The notes under the pieces: generated by a model | Told to the model about the DNA's origin: nothing | The model's database searches: none | The model's input: the letters and a program-made list of their open reading frames with translations, nothing else | Assembly (NCBI RefSeq): GCF_022539665.2 | Contig: NC_081336.1 | Coordinates: 9,338,778-9,402,777, forward strand | Length of the DNA stretch: 64,000 nucleotides | Reading direction: 5' to 3' | Source: Daphnia carinata | Taxonomy: Eukaryota > Arthropoda > Branchiopoda > Diplostraca > Daphniidae | In this document: in pieces, positions 44,760 through 56,689 of the stretch | Position numbering within the stretch: position 1 is the first letter of the stretch | Layout: each line of letters begins with the position of its first letter | Program-made: the position numbers and the translations under genes

Positions 44760-44840
44760 CGTGCCTAGCTTATCTGAGTCTTGAACCCTAGACCTTCAGC
44801 TTCTGAAGCCAATGCTCTACCGCTAAGCTATTTCACATGT
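44760..44840 (-). repeat. tRNA-derived sequence, opposite strand
   Basis: The minus strand has TAGCTTAGCGGTAGAGC (A box), a paired TTGGC/GCTGA stem around TTCAGAA (would-be anticodon CAG), and GGGTTCAAGACTC (B-like). The acceptor ends do not pair. It faces the tRNA-like sequence at 44530. A copy lies at 57680-57760. Confidence 0.5.
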
Positions 44841-45434
44841 TTAAATAATACTATTACTAATAGTGAAATTAGGAATACGGTTTGAACTTGGAAAAAAAAA
44901 GCAAGCCTCCTTTTTGTTTCCTGACCATTCACTGGCTCAAAATATCGAAGCCAAGACCTAGGCCACTTGCCTTTCCGAATACCAATACCTAAGATACCCG
45001 ATTACCCATTTTTTCTCTGACGGAGGTTTTTCTATCATACCATCAGTTGTACCCAGGTGTTCTTTTGACAGAACCGACTTCGTTTTTTTTCCTTATTCGT
45101 TTTTCCGACCAGCCAGTTGTCTGTGGTGGCAATGACGCATTTAGCGTTGAAATAAAAAATTGCCGTAGCACAAAATAGAGTTCAGACAACGTTGTGTATT
45201 TGTGAAACACGGACAAAGAAAATAGGAATTTTTGGATTTTCTACAAAAAGAACAAAAACGAACATGGAAAAATCCACCATTTTTATCTAAATCGAAAAGC
45301 GTGCATCACAACATACACAGCCATGTTGCACGACAACAGAACTATAAAACTTGCTTTTTTTCTTTGTTCTGTTTTTGCTTTTCTTTTTTTTTTCTTTTCC
45401 CCATTGAAAATGAAAGAAAAATGAGAAATTCTCC

Positions 45435-45575
45435 TTACCGCTGCTGATGTTACTGGAAGGGAATCAATGGCTGACTGTCGTCATAGGATGGAGAAGATTC
45501 GTAGCTGATGTCTCTGCTCTTTCCGACGACGATCTTCGACGCGTTGATCCAGCTGGAGGACGTGAAAGTAATTGA
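45435..45575 (-). pseudogene. Possible exon, frame-shifted copy
   Basis: The minus strand reads LDQRVEDRRRK, then a one-base difference from the copy at 58340-58480 breaks the frame, and the copy's GQPLIPFQQHQQW is interrupted by a stop here. No upstream exon is recognised. Confidence 0.3.
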
Positions 45576-47398
45576 TAAGGAAAACGTGAAATTGGAATAC
45601 GGATTGAAGTGAATTTAGGAATACGTGTTGGACTTCGAAAAAAAATACAAAGATACCATAAAAAACAGGCGATGACGTGGCCACCACGAGGCGACGGGCG
45701 AGGAGATGGGCGAGACGAAGATGGGGTGACGGGCAAAGCGTAGTCGTGTTTTGACTTGTAAAGTAGAAGGGATGCTGCAAAAATATTGTTTGTTAACCAT
45801 TGACAATACTTTTAGTAGAGGAACAGACTGCTTCTACCAGATTGAGACTGATGAGATGATGAGTGGGCAAAGAGTCTAAGAATGACGTAAGGTATCCAAT
45901 CAATTGATTTTGCTTTGTTGGTAATATTTATTTGCAGACAGCATCCTTTTGAGTTTTAGATCCACGAGCTAGAAATAAAAGCACACCATGCCAATGTGAT
46001 ACCGATTGACAAAATTTAAGTCAAATACCATACTCCACAACACAAAATCCTGCCACTTAATGGGCTACGTGGAAACGATTTGAAACACCACACATAGTGC
46101 ACTTCTCACATGTAACTGAATGACATGACGAACGAAGAAAGAGTAGCAGAATGATGTCATGGGCATGATGGTATTCCAACCCATATGGCTTGTGTCATTT
46201 CTAATTTTTCTTCATGGTCAGTATCCTTTGCTATTAACATTTCACCAACTACATATGAAAAACAGAATCACAGCTACTGGATTCTGAATGCTAATTCATT
46301 TTTAATACCTCTCAATGAAGTGCAACTGAATAGCATGTTGGAATGTAAAAATAGTAGGTGGCAAATAGCTTTTGGATTTCGTAACAGGCCAAGCTGATTG
46401 CAAGTTTACTCGTTGCACAAAAATAATCCACTTGATGTTTCTCACTTCAGGAACACAGGAAATAATAAAAAACTTGTAATACTGAATGTCCACACCATTA
46501 ATTTGGTCAAACTTGTCAATGGGAAATTACATCAAGACTGGGTATTACCTGTAACACGTAGTTTCTCCACAAAACAGATGCAATAGTGGCGCCATCTGTT
46601 ATCCTAGTTTACAAACAACGTGGGTTGTGCAAAGAAGAAATTCAGTTACAAAAATATGGGGTATTACTCATTTAATTTTTGCTTTCTTACTTTCTTGTGC
46701 GTCTCTCGTTATTTTGCTTTCTTTCCTATGTCTTCCAGTTTTTCTGTTAATATTTGATAGTGGAGCTAGTAACCGTTTGCCTGCATTTAGGTTGAACAGA
46801 TCTGTTATTGGAACATCAAAGCAATATAGATATACATTTGATTTACAGATGAACTTTTCGATGAAGCGGAATTTATCTTCGGTAGTTTCTGTACATTACG
46901 TTACCAAATGCTACGGTGATGTAAACGACAGCCGACAAGAAATCACAAACGCCGCGTACCATCTTTCCGCGTGCGGCGAAAAAATAGTGCTGAAAAAACA
47001 CCGGTAAGCCTTGAGCAAATCGTACAGCTCGTATCCGTCAACGGTGCGATGCTCGTTAACAAATTCGAAGAAGACTGCCTCGTATACGACAATATTTTCC
47101 TGCAATCGAACATTGTATCCGTTAATGATCGAAGCCACTTGAATCACAGTCGATTTCATTTGAGACGGGAACATATCCACCTTTCTAATGTCGTTATAAA
47201 AAAGCAGAAAATGGGTACATGCTAACACTATCAGTTGAGAGCAAACCATTACTTGAGCTTTGAGTAAAGATCCTTCGTGACCCGCTTCACAAGTTTACGG
47301 AACAATCAGGTATCACCTTGATCCATTTGAGTGCGCCGAATTGTCTACCACGAAAACAGAACCAAAATACAATTGTTTGTTGAGTTTTAAATTAAATA

Positions 47399-47610
47399 AT
47401 GGACACTCATGCACCTTTCGACTGTTTCTGTAGTCATTCAAACATGATCGATAAAATCGGACTCCGTGCGTTTGAGCAACGGATAAACGGAAACGCCGAT
47501 TACTTTGAGCTCAAGGACACAGTGCTGGTGTAGCGAAATGACGATCTCATCCGCATCGCTGACAATCGGATGCCTTCGAGGATTAACGTGGCCCTTTGCC
47601 AACATCCTTG
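47399..47610 (+). pseudogene. Remnant of an unidentified protein
   Basis: A 44-codon stretch (IGLRAFEQRINGNADYFELK, then DTVLV) ends at a TAG. The same frame continues RNDDLIRIADNRMPSRINVA to two stops. The copy near 60145-60270 has the same TAG at the same place. No domain is recognised. Confidence 0.35.
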
Positions 47611-47664
47611 ATAGGCACGAGTGATCTACGGAATGAGAAAGCAGCCAAACAAAGATACCATCAC

Positions 47665-48010
47665 AAGCAATTAACTTTCTTTTGGCAAGTATAACTGCAA
47701 CTGAAGCTTTCTGAACACGTGTTGGTTTTATGTAGCCAGAATGTTTTGAAGTAGTAGTTGGCGCAGGCCGGCTTCTGCGAATGGTGTTATGTATTGAGGT
47801 ACATCTTTTCCTGTAACCTAAAGCAAACCCAATAGATATTTTTAAATCATAAAATACAGTTTCGTGAAATGGCTTACCTGGAGGACGACTTCATCAAAAT
47901 TGTTAAAGCGTACCCAAAGACGATGGCCTTAAACAGTTCCTTTTCATAGCATGTCACAGCTTCCGGAATGTATTGCTCAAGAGGCTTTCCATCTTCCGTC
48001 AAGCTGCAAC
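47665..48010 (-). pseudogene. vasa-like helicase fragment b (middle part)
   Basis: The minus strand encodes GKPLEQYIPEAVTCYEKELF with KAIVFG, a donor, then after an intron VTGKDVPQYITPFAEAGLRQ and a stop near the Q-motif region. It corresponds to the linker and Q-motif part of vasa-type helicases (YIPP...ELFK...VTG, F-EA). No catalytic core follows. Confidence 0.75.
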
Positions 48011-48184
48011 ATCAGGATGCCATGTATCCTGCACAACATACTTTTTCCTCAACTTGAACTAACAGAGTTCAATAAGATCCCTGTATAGTATAAAAAAAGG
48101 TAGATATAAGTGATCATGACTTGTCAATCATAGATTAGTACCACCAGCCAATTAAGCAGACAGGGACAGAGTTGCTGTTTTGTA

Positions 48185-48480
48185 AATAAAAATATCAATT
48201 TGATTTAATGATCTGCTTTGTTCGCACCAGTTGTTCAACGATAATTGGGTGATAGCTCATTGAATGTTTCATCCACTTCTGATTTTCTGCTGTCGTTTGT
48301 ACATTCACATGAATTTTTTCTCTCGGTTCTCTGTCAGCTAATAGATAAACATAAGGAATTTTAGTTAAGACTATTGAATATCTGCTGATGTAAAAAAACA
48401 GTAATAAAGAAGGAATACTTTTTGCCACATTGCATGATCTTGGATCCAGGGGTCACACCACAATGAACGACTGTTAATCC
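48185..48480 (+). repeat. Orphan copy of the transporter 3' flank
   Basis: ATTTGATTTAATGATCTG, CACCAGTTGTTCAACGATAA and CTCATTGAATGTTTCATCC match, in reverse orientation, the sequence just behind the stop of transporter B (40990-41155), and also 60850-61130. No transporter coding sequence is attached. Confidence 0.65.
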
Positions 48481-48689
48481 TTTCATACAACACTTTCATG
48501 GTTTCAAAAAGAATTAATTACTCAATGATTTAACGAAATCCAATCTAAATTTTTATAGATTACCGATAGATTACCATGTATCCTATTCAACATACTTTTT
48601 CCCCAAACCGAACCAACAGAGCTCCAGAAGATCCCTGAACAGTATATGAAAAAAAAAAGTAAATATAAGCGATAGAGCAAAATAAGACT

Positions 48690-49015
48690 TCATACTTCTT
48701 TGTTTTCCGGCCATGTGTCCCCATCATTGTAAGGTTGATCTATTATATTGTTCGATCCTTAAACAGTTATCAGTCACATGCAAAAATAAAAGCAAACACT
48801 TTCATCCACGGGTATAGGTTTGGAATAGCCTTCAAACGAAAACAACATGAATCGTAAATCTGATTCTCTATATTAGCGAAGCGCTTACACTCGAGATAAT
48901 GTCACACCAAGATGGCCGCCATACGAAATACAACGTCACGCCTGTACTAGAATCTACAGGGTTCTAGTGCTATAAGTTACTTTTGTCCACGGGATACCAG
49001 GTGGCGATGGTGTGG
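48690..49015 (+). repeat. 350-bp repeat block with MITE-like end
   Basis: Contains GGCCATGTGTCCCC, GATCTATTATATTGTTCGAT, GGGTATAGGTTTGGAATAGC, GATGGCCGCCATACG and a terminal GGGATACCAGGTGGCG. Other copies are at 43380, 52865 (reverse) and 61240. Confidence 0.65.
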
Positions 49016-49376
49016 TGATTGTGCTGAATCATGGCAACGATAGGAAATCAAAATACTGTCGAAAAAACGTCTAAAACACAGAGCGCACAAATTGGGTAAA
49101 AGCAAGTACTTCAGCCAAATCCATCATTTTTGCGTGGGGTAGGTTTTCCCAAAGATAGAAATCGTTAATAAGCAACAAACTATAATCGTCTAGTCGCGTG
49201 CGCCCTATCATTCAGGTTAAAGAGTCCGTTAGCATCAGTATTCTTCACGCTATCGAACCCTCAATCTAAAACATAATAGTCACCGGCAGCAAACCGTTGC
49301 GACATCCAGCATTAAATACACAACAAACCCTTCAAGAATCTTAAATTTTCTAGAATGATTTGCGGTGGCGCTGACT

Positions 49377-49383
49377 ATAAAAC
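49377..49383 (+). promoter_or_regulatory. TATA box candidate of transporter C
   Basis: TATAAAA about 205 bp upstream of the ATG at 49581. It could be chance. Confidence 0.3.
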
Positions 49384-49580
49384 GAAAGCGTTCGTGTGAC
49401 AAGTTCTCCACTATCATCCAATTATTTGTGCCTGGAATCCCTGGATCTTCTCCGGTCATCACACGAACTCTACAGCTGTTGCCAAACGGACAAAAGCATT
49501 CGACAACCCCTTCGACTGGCTACATCAGTGACCCCTTTTCTTCTTTAACTTATTACTTGTGCGCCAACACAATAAAGAGA

Positions 49581-51407
49581 ATGGCCAAACAGGGATTGAT
49601 GAAGAACCCCCACAAAGTCTTACCGCAGGTACTGCAAATTTTTGCAATTGAATTGCAATGGTTCATTAAATAGAAAATGCATTTACCGAATGGTTGTATG
49701 TGGTAGTTGATGGCGGCTGTGGTCGGGTCATGGGGTTACTTTTGCATGGGTACATCTAGAGGATGGGGCTCCCCTGGATTGCCATAACTCAACAGGACGC
49801 TAGATTTTGAAATGGACGCAGATGATTTCAAATGGATATGTAAACATTTGAAATGTTTTAAAGTAAACTTCGCTTTCATCTAAAATAACCTTTCTGTGTA
49901 GCTGCTGTTCCCATGTGTGGGTCTTTCTTTGGGGCTCTGGTAGTCAGCATTCCAATGCAATATTTCGGCCGTAAGAAATCACTGGTTGGTCATTATCTGC
50001 TTTACATATTGGGGTTTCTCACCGTGGGGCTCACATATTCCGGCAAGCACAAAGCCATGTTGTACGTTGGCCGTATACTGCAAGGACTCGCCGTCGGATG
50101 TACAACTCCAGCCTGCCAAATTTACGTAATAAAAATCAACATCATTTTACATTCAACGATTTGACAATTAATATCGTTTAATCTTGTGAACGATAAGGTG
50201 AGCGAATGTTCGTCACCAAACATACGCGGACGGTTGGGTTCCATAACCGCCTCTTCTCTGGCTCTCGGAATATGGGTGTCCTACATCATCGGTGCATTTG
50301 TCGAATGGCACACTTTATCTTTCATTTTCAGCGCTCTGCCCGTCATCTTCCTGCTCTTGACTTGTCTCATGCCCGAAACTCCCATTTGGCTGCTCACCAA
50401 CGGAATGGAAGACGAGGGGCGTCGAGCTCTTCAACGACTTCGCGGAAAGTAAATTCTAGAAATTAATTCAGATAAACAGAGTTCTATCCAACTAATGACG
50501 TTAATGCTATGTTAGGAACACTATCGTGGACGCGGAAATGCGGCGGATGAAGGAACACCACGAGAAAACAGCCAGCAGTCACGGATCCATTCGACTCGGA
50601 GATTTGATGAGGGGTCCCGTTATGAAGCCGTTCGGCATTTCATTGGGCATCATGTTCTTCCAGCAAACCACCGGCATCAACGCTATGGTATTTTACACCG
50701 TCAGCATTTTTCAGTCGGCCGGAAGCAGCATCGGGAGCCGCTACGCCACCATAATCGTCGGTGGTGTTCAACTGGTGTTTACCATCGCTTCCGGATTCCT
50801 GGTGGATCGCTACGGTCGTCGAATTCTCCTGCTGACTTCGGCTGCCATCACATCCATTTCCCTAGCATCCATGGGGACATTCTTCTACTTCCAGCGGATT
50901 TGGGGTGAATCTACGGCCACGGAACTTCTCGGATGGCTGCCGCTCGTTTCGCTAATAGTTTTCTTTATTGCCTACTCCGGCGGTATGAGCAACGTTCCTT
51001 TGATAATCATGGGCGAAATGTTCCCGTCGAAGTATAGGACCATTTTAGGCACGTTATCGTCTTCTTTCAATTTGTTTGTCACGTTGGCAATTGTCCGTTT
51101 CTTTCCCGACATGCTGATCCAATTGGGCAACGATGTGACTTTTTTCATCTTTTCGGGCTGCACGGTAACGAGTATTGCATTTGTTTATTTCCTCTTGCCG
51201 GAAACAAAAGGCAAAACCCTTGAGGAGATTGAACAGATTTTTGGAAATGTCAAGAAAAACGAAAAAGCGGCTGAGGTCGAACAATCGGCTCTAGCAAATG
51301 TCAGTACGCAGTTTACGAGCATTTTCGACGACCAATGCGGACTCGTCTCCCATACAATGCTTCCATCACCCGGAGGAAAAGACGTCGAAAAAGGTTTCGT
51401 TTTCTAA
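49581..51407 (+). pseudogene. Tret1-like transporter, copy C, with one nonsense codon
   Basis: Five exons with the same lengths as copy B: 49581-49628, 49707-49839, 49902-50125, 50198-50448 and 50516-51407. All splice sites are intact and the remaining 400 or more codons are open (MQYFGRKKSL, PETPIWLL, FQQTTGINAMVFYTV, DRYGRRILLL, PETKGKTLEEIEQIF). In exon 2 the conserved LPSLNRTL reads LP, TAA, LNRTL. The codon at 49785-49787 is TAA where a serine codon is expected, about residue 43. Unless it is read through, polymorphic or a sequencing error, only a short peptide is made. This is probably a very recent pseudogene or a segregating null allele. Confidence 0.85.
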
Positions 51408-51419
51408 ACAAAGAAATTG

Positions 51420-52860
51420 ATTTTATTTAACGATCTGATTTGTATTCGTTGAGCGTTCGTTGACATTTAAATCAAAACTAATAAGAATATTTACCAGTTG
51501 TTTTTTTATCCATCGTTTTTTTTTCTTCTGCCATATTTAGCTTCACGTGACTCTTGCCCGGTTTTCTAGCTTCTGTGATAGAGAAGCAATTTTTTTTTTA
51601 GTTACGACTGCTGAATGTTTAATGATGTGAGACAATGAGAAAAATAAACGCCAATTGAGGAATTACGAAATCTTTGTTCTAATGGCCCATGAAAAGTGCT
51701 GTTTTCAATTTTTGTTTTAATGGTTTGGGGAAACCCGAACGCCAAGTTTCTTCAGTTGATCTAATCCAGTATACATGGCACGATCAGAGCTTCCGGTGTT
51801 CAATGATTAGGCAGGAAAAATAAAAACTAAAAAAACACAAAAATAAACAAAAAATTAATAAACTAGTAAAGTAAATTAAATAAAAAACAAAAAACAACAA
51901 CAACAAACAAGAAAAACAATAATGAAAACAAATTTTTGTCTTCAGTTCATTAATATACCTTACACGATCGACACTTCCGGTGCCCGTTGTTAACCAAAAA
52001 TTTCAAAAGGCGGGAGGACAGCACACTTTTGATCACACACTTCCTATGTACTTACTTTTCTTAGTTTACTTACTTTTCTATGTGGTACCTGATAATCTAG
52101 AGAAAGCAGTAGAAATAGAACAATCAGACAAATCAGCAATCTTAAGTAATAAAAAACTCAGATAAATTTATGTTTTAGCTCGTAGTGTCTGTATCAATGA
52201 ACTTGGTGCAAGCAAAAAAACATGCAACATAATGTGTGTACAGAAGGGGTTAAAGGTAATGAGGTTGAACAATTTGATATAGGTCATCTTTCGCTGACAC
52301 CAAAAAAGGTCTTGATCGTTTCAGCATCCATCTCCCAACAAATACATAACAAATTATTATACTCCATAACCATGGTTTTCTCTAATCGAAACAATAGCAT
52401 GTTTTCTTGGACACCTGTTGGTTATTCTTGAAGTCAAATATAGCCATGGCTATCACAATTGCATACCTTTTCCTAGATCTTTTGTTCTACAAAAATTGGG
52501 TCAATAAAACGCTTCAATAAAACTTACTCGTTGATTAGAAGTGGTGAAAATAATAAAAGCTATGCAAAAATGATGGCACCCATCGGGAGTTTTAATTGTG
52601 CCGTATGATTTAATCGATGTAAAAAAAAAACATTTCCAAAATATGAATAAGGGGAAGGGGAATAAGGTAGCCATTCCACTATTGCCAAATTCTGCAAAAA
52701 GGACTTTTCGTAAAATTCGAGAAAAACCGGACATCACAACTAAAATTCTATGCTGATTTCGGCTAAATTATTGGTTTTCTCATTCAAGCAATTGATTTTT
52801 CCATATGTTACCAAAGATGTTTAAAAGGTTTTAACTTTCGAAGCAACTCAACAATACAGA
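51420..52860. other. Intergenic, A-rich
   Basis: Very A-rich part at 51820-51940. No gene seen. Similarity to the transporter B 3' flank ends near 51560. Confidence 0.45.
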
Positions 52861-52864
52861 ACAA

Positions 52865-53175
52865 TCACCACACCAAAGCCACCTGGTATCCAGGGGGCAA
52901 TAGCAAGTTTTGGTACGAGAACCCCGTAGATTCCAGTATAAGCTCCGTGACGTTGAACGACGTATGGTGGCCATTTTGTTGTAAGTAACATAATCTCGAT
53001 TGTAAGTGCTACGCAAATGTAGAGAGACAAATGTAGGACCCATATTTTTTTTTTCATTTGAAGGCTATGCCAAACCTATTCCCTTGAATGAAAGTCTTTG
53101 CTAGTTTATTTTTGCATGTGACTGATTGATAAATGTTTAAGGATCGAACAATATGATAAATCAACCTTACAGTAC
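52865..53175 (-). repeat. 350-bp repeat block, reverse copy
   Basis: Begins with GCCACCTGGTATCCAGGGGG and ends with GATCGAACAATATGATAAAT. It is the reverse complement of the blocks at 48690 and 61240. Confidence 0.7.
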
Positions 53176-53179
53176 CGCA

Positions 53180-53915
53180 GTCAAAAATGGCTAAACTGAA
53201 CCGACGGTTTGACGATTTTTTAATGAAAAACTTCGGTTTGCCCCGATCAAAGACGATCGGGGCGAACTCTAGTCTTAATTTTAATTCGCCGCCCATTTTG
53301 AAATGTGTCGCAACGCTGCTTGAGTTTTGTGAACCGGCATCAGTCGATGGCCATTAAGAAGGATCATAAATGTATGGTAATATTATTTTTCCACATTCCA
53401 TTATTACATTATTCTTTACCATTATTATTATCTCATACCATGAATGCAAGAAGAGTTTATCTGCTTGCTATCTTCGACGGTAACTTGTGTTCTTAAAAGT
53501 CCTACGACAGGCACATTGCGACAATGGAAACCTTCTTGCTTTGTTAAAAAAAGGTATCAAGCCAAGCGGCTCAACCATGCAGTCAGGCTTTGTACTTTTT
53601 TCAATATGAGAATTAAATGAAATAAACAAAGCTTGTCATTTCAATCATTGCAGAATTCCGGAGATAAACATTGTGGTTCCAGCGGTTTCCTTAGGTAGGC
53701 AAGTCGTTTAACAATGCTTGGTGTTACAACTGTTTTTAATCGTTTTTAACTTGTGTTTGTATCGTTGGACCCCCACAGTCCATGGCAGAAACTAATAGGA
53801 CGGGAAATTTCATCTTCATCACTAACAAAAGAAAAGGCATATTTTTAATTGGCTTAATTGATCTACTTTTCTGTCCGGGTTCACAAGGTATGTGTTTTCT
53901 TGTATTCGTAGAGTG
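53180..53915. other. Intergenic
   Basis: No gene that I can support. Confidence 0.35.
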
Positions 53916-53919
53916 ATTA

Positions 53920-55870
53920 CTTTTATATGGTTTTACACCTAGTGTCATGAAGCTGGCCACACCTCGAAAGGCTGCCCGAATCTATTCAGTGAATTGACAT
54001 AAAGTTGGAAAGCAGCATTAGCAATACATTCTGCTATGAAAAGGAACTGTTTAAGGGCATCGTCTTTGGAGAATGCTTTAACAATTTTGATTGATTCATC
54101 CTTCAGGTAAGCCATTTCTCAAAACTGTATTGTATGATTTGAAAATATAGATTGGGTCTGCTTTAGGTTACAGGTAAAGATGTACCTCAATACAAAACAC
54201 CCTTCGAAGAAGCTGGCCTGCGTTAAATACTACTTAAAAACATTAAATATTCTGGCTACATAAAACCAACACATGTTCAGAAAGCTTCTGTTGCAGTTAT
54301 CCTTGCCAAAAGAGATTTAATTGCTTGTCTGTCATGGGCACCGGCAAAACGATAATCTAATTACTAACGCTATGTAATTTTGAGTGGGCACGCCAGTGAT
54401 TGTGACTATTAAAAGGTCCAATTGCGTCTAGATACTCAACAAACCCTTTGTGTTATTCGTTCATGAAGTCATCTAAAATTTTACATTTTATCATGCAGGC
54501 GGCGTACTTGGAACCGGTTTTGAACATATTGCTAGAACAAGGTGTTGCTGGTGCGTCCCATGCCTTGGTTCAAAAGCCAGAAGTTGTAATTATCGCACTC
54601 ACTCGACAATTGGCCATTGAAATTCACTGCCAGGTGTGTAAGTTCTCATACAATCCGGTATTAAAGTCTGATTTTCTCGACCGTGAAGTATTTGACTTCA
54701 CGGGGGTCAGGTTTTAAATTTTGGACGAAGCTGATCGAATGCTGGATATGGGTATCGGCCCCAGTGTTGACAAAATTGTCAACCAGCCAACGAAAGTATG
54801 TTCTCGATGGCTTTTGAGCATGAGATTTAACTGATGTGATACTATTTGTTTCTCTGTAGGGAATCCGTCGTGTTTGTATGTTTTCGGCTACTTTCCCAGA
54901 TGAAGTACAAGCGCTTGCTGCGACTTACATGGAAGACTACATATTCGTCACAACATGCATTGTCGGTGGCACCAATCCGGATGTTGAACAGCTGTTTTTC
55001 CAGTGCTCGGAAAGAGATAAGAGCTAAGCTGATCGAAGTTTTACAAGATCTCGGTGATGCCAAGACTATCGTTTTTGTCGACAGCAAAAAGACGGGGGTT
55101 TTCGTCGCTGCATTCTTGTGCAATAACAATTTACGAGTAAGAATCAAAACTGTTGGAATTGGGCAAAGCGTCTTAACTTTAATTGTCTACTCTACCAGCA
55201 TCCATGGTGATCGTCTTCAGAGTCAGCGTGAGCAAGCGTTTCGTGACGTCAAAAATGGTACTAGGAATATTCTCGTGGCCAGTACTGTAGCTGCCCGTGG
55301 TTTAGGTAATACTTTATTGGTTCTTCGTTCGTTTTTTACGTATTTGATGTTTGCATTGTTTTTCCTAGATATTCCCGGCGTCAACAATGTCGTAAATTAT
55401 GATTTACCAACTGATATTGAAGAGTATGTTCATCGTGTTGGTTTAACGGGCCGCATGGGAAATGTTGGAAAATCAATAAGGTTCTTTGACGAAGAAAGAA
55501 AGGGCCCGTAACGCTGGAAAGTTTGTGTGTTTGTTAACTAAGGTAAGAACCTACCACAGTCTGACATCTAAATATATTTCTCTGCCCTTGTGTTCGTTAT
55601 TAATAATCCTACGTATTCTTATTTTATTTTTTAGTCCAACGCCGATGTACCGCCATTCATGTAAGCCATGGTCTCAGGTGTGAGTGGAATGGGTTACGAC
55701 TTTAGCGCCCCTTCTACTCATGGTGGTTTTGCTATGCGAGATATGCGCTGAGTAAGTTAAGACCCAGGTAGTTTTTATTACTTGTAGATATAATTGAATC
55801 ATATCGCAGTTCGGCGATAAACCTGGATTTCCTGCCTTGCTCACTGGAGTTGAGAGTTGGGATTAACTCA
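53920..55870 (+). pseudogene. vasa-like DEAD-box helicase fragment c (most complete)
   Basis: Pieces appear in the order of a vasa/DDX4 protein. A zinc knuckle comes first (CHEAGHTSKGCPNLFSEL), then VTGKDVPQYKTPFEEAGL, GYIKPTHVQKA (Q motif), KRDLIAC followed out of frame by GTGKT (motif I), AAYLEPVLNILLEQGVAGAS and LTRQLAIEIH (Ia). DEADRMLDMGI (II), FSATFPDEVQAL (III), FVDSKKTGVFVAAFL (IV), ASTVAARGL (V) and HRVGLTGR (VI, with Arg to Leu) follow. Several stops (for example after FSEL and after AGLR) and shifts break it, including one after the DEEERKG-like stretch near 55500. The germline role of vasa is family knowledge. This copy cannot encode it. Confidence 0.85.
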
Positions 55871-56249
55871 ATGTCGTCCACTTAGTTGTCTTATTTTGGA
55901 ATAATCCAAAACCAAAATTCGTATCCAAGAACATCTTGGAACTTGCGTTGACGTCACAAAGTAAGATGAAAATATCAAAAAATGTGTTCGAACATAACTT
56001 CTTGGTGCTTTTTATAGTATAGGAAAGGGGGACATTTTTCGAAGGATTGTCCTCAAGAGTGCAGCGGCAGGGGTGGAAGTCGTACCTGCCATGATGTTAA
56101 CAAAAAAAAATATTTTTATTGCTCGTTTTTAACGAAGAAGAGGGCAATGTAGCTAGGTATTTTCCTGAAGAAAGATGCATTGATGGCAGCAAGCGTTACA
56201 ATGTAAGAATCAGTAGTATCTTCACAAAAATATTTTATGTTCCACTGTG

Positions 56250-56635
56250 TTCATCCAGTGTCATGAAGACGGCCACACCTCGAAAGGCTGCCCGAATATA
56301 TTCAATGAATTGAAGGAAGACGGAAAGCCGCGTGAGTAATACGTTCCGGAAGTTGTGACATGCGATAAAAAGGAACTGTTTAAGGGCATCGTCTGTGGGG
56401 AACGCTTTAACAATTTTGTTATAGTCGTCCTCCAGGTAAGCCATTTCTCGAAACTGTATTTTATGATTTTAAAATATCTATTGGGTTTGCCTTAGGTTAC
56501 AGGAAAAGATGTACCTCAATACATAACATGATTCGAAGAAGCCGGCCTGTACCAACTACTACACAACATTAAGAATTCTGGCTACATATAACCAACACCT
56601 GTTCAGAAAGCTTTAGTTGCAGCTATTCGTAATAC
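56250..56635 (+). pseudogene. vasa-like helicase fragment d (zinc knuckle to Q motif)
   Basis: CHEDGHTSKGCPNIFNELKE, then DGKPRE, stop, YVPEVVTCDKKELFKGIVCG, a donor, then VTGKDVPQYIT, stop, FEEAGLYQLLHNIKNSGYI, stop, PTPVQKA. Three in-frame stops. It ends before motif I and is joined directly to fragment e. Confidence 0.8.
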
Positions 56636-56689
56636 TTAATTAGTTACGAATACTTTATGGGTTCCTCGTTCGTTTCATCATCATCATTT

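Larger units (their letters stand above)
43740..49015. repeat. Segmental duplication, left copy (partner 56695-61565)
   Basis: Direct repeat of about 5 kb. The order in both copies is vasa-like C-terminal fragment, tRNA-like pair, a T-rich stretch, the possible exon near 45.5/58.4 kb, ACCATGCCAATGTGATACC, hydrophobic open stretches, the remnant at 47.4/60.1 kb, a minus-strand vasa-like fragment, transporter 3' flank, and the 350-bp block. The right copy has more deletions. Confidence 0.8.

Noticed and set aside
46627-47007. 126-codon hydrophobic plus-strand frame
   Set aside because: The segmental copy near 59570-59790 is broken by stops and deletions. A comparable frame overlaps on the other strand, and no family is recognised.
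46911-47249. 112-codon minus-strand frame considered as a chemoreceptor end
   Set aside because: It lacks the conserved chemoreceptor C-terminal motif, and the right segmental copy has lost much of it.
49365-49580. In-frame 72-residue N-terminal extension of transporter C
   Set aside because: The paralogue starts at the equivalent of 49581, the extension has no counterpart, and a TATA-like box lies inside it.
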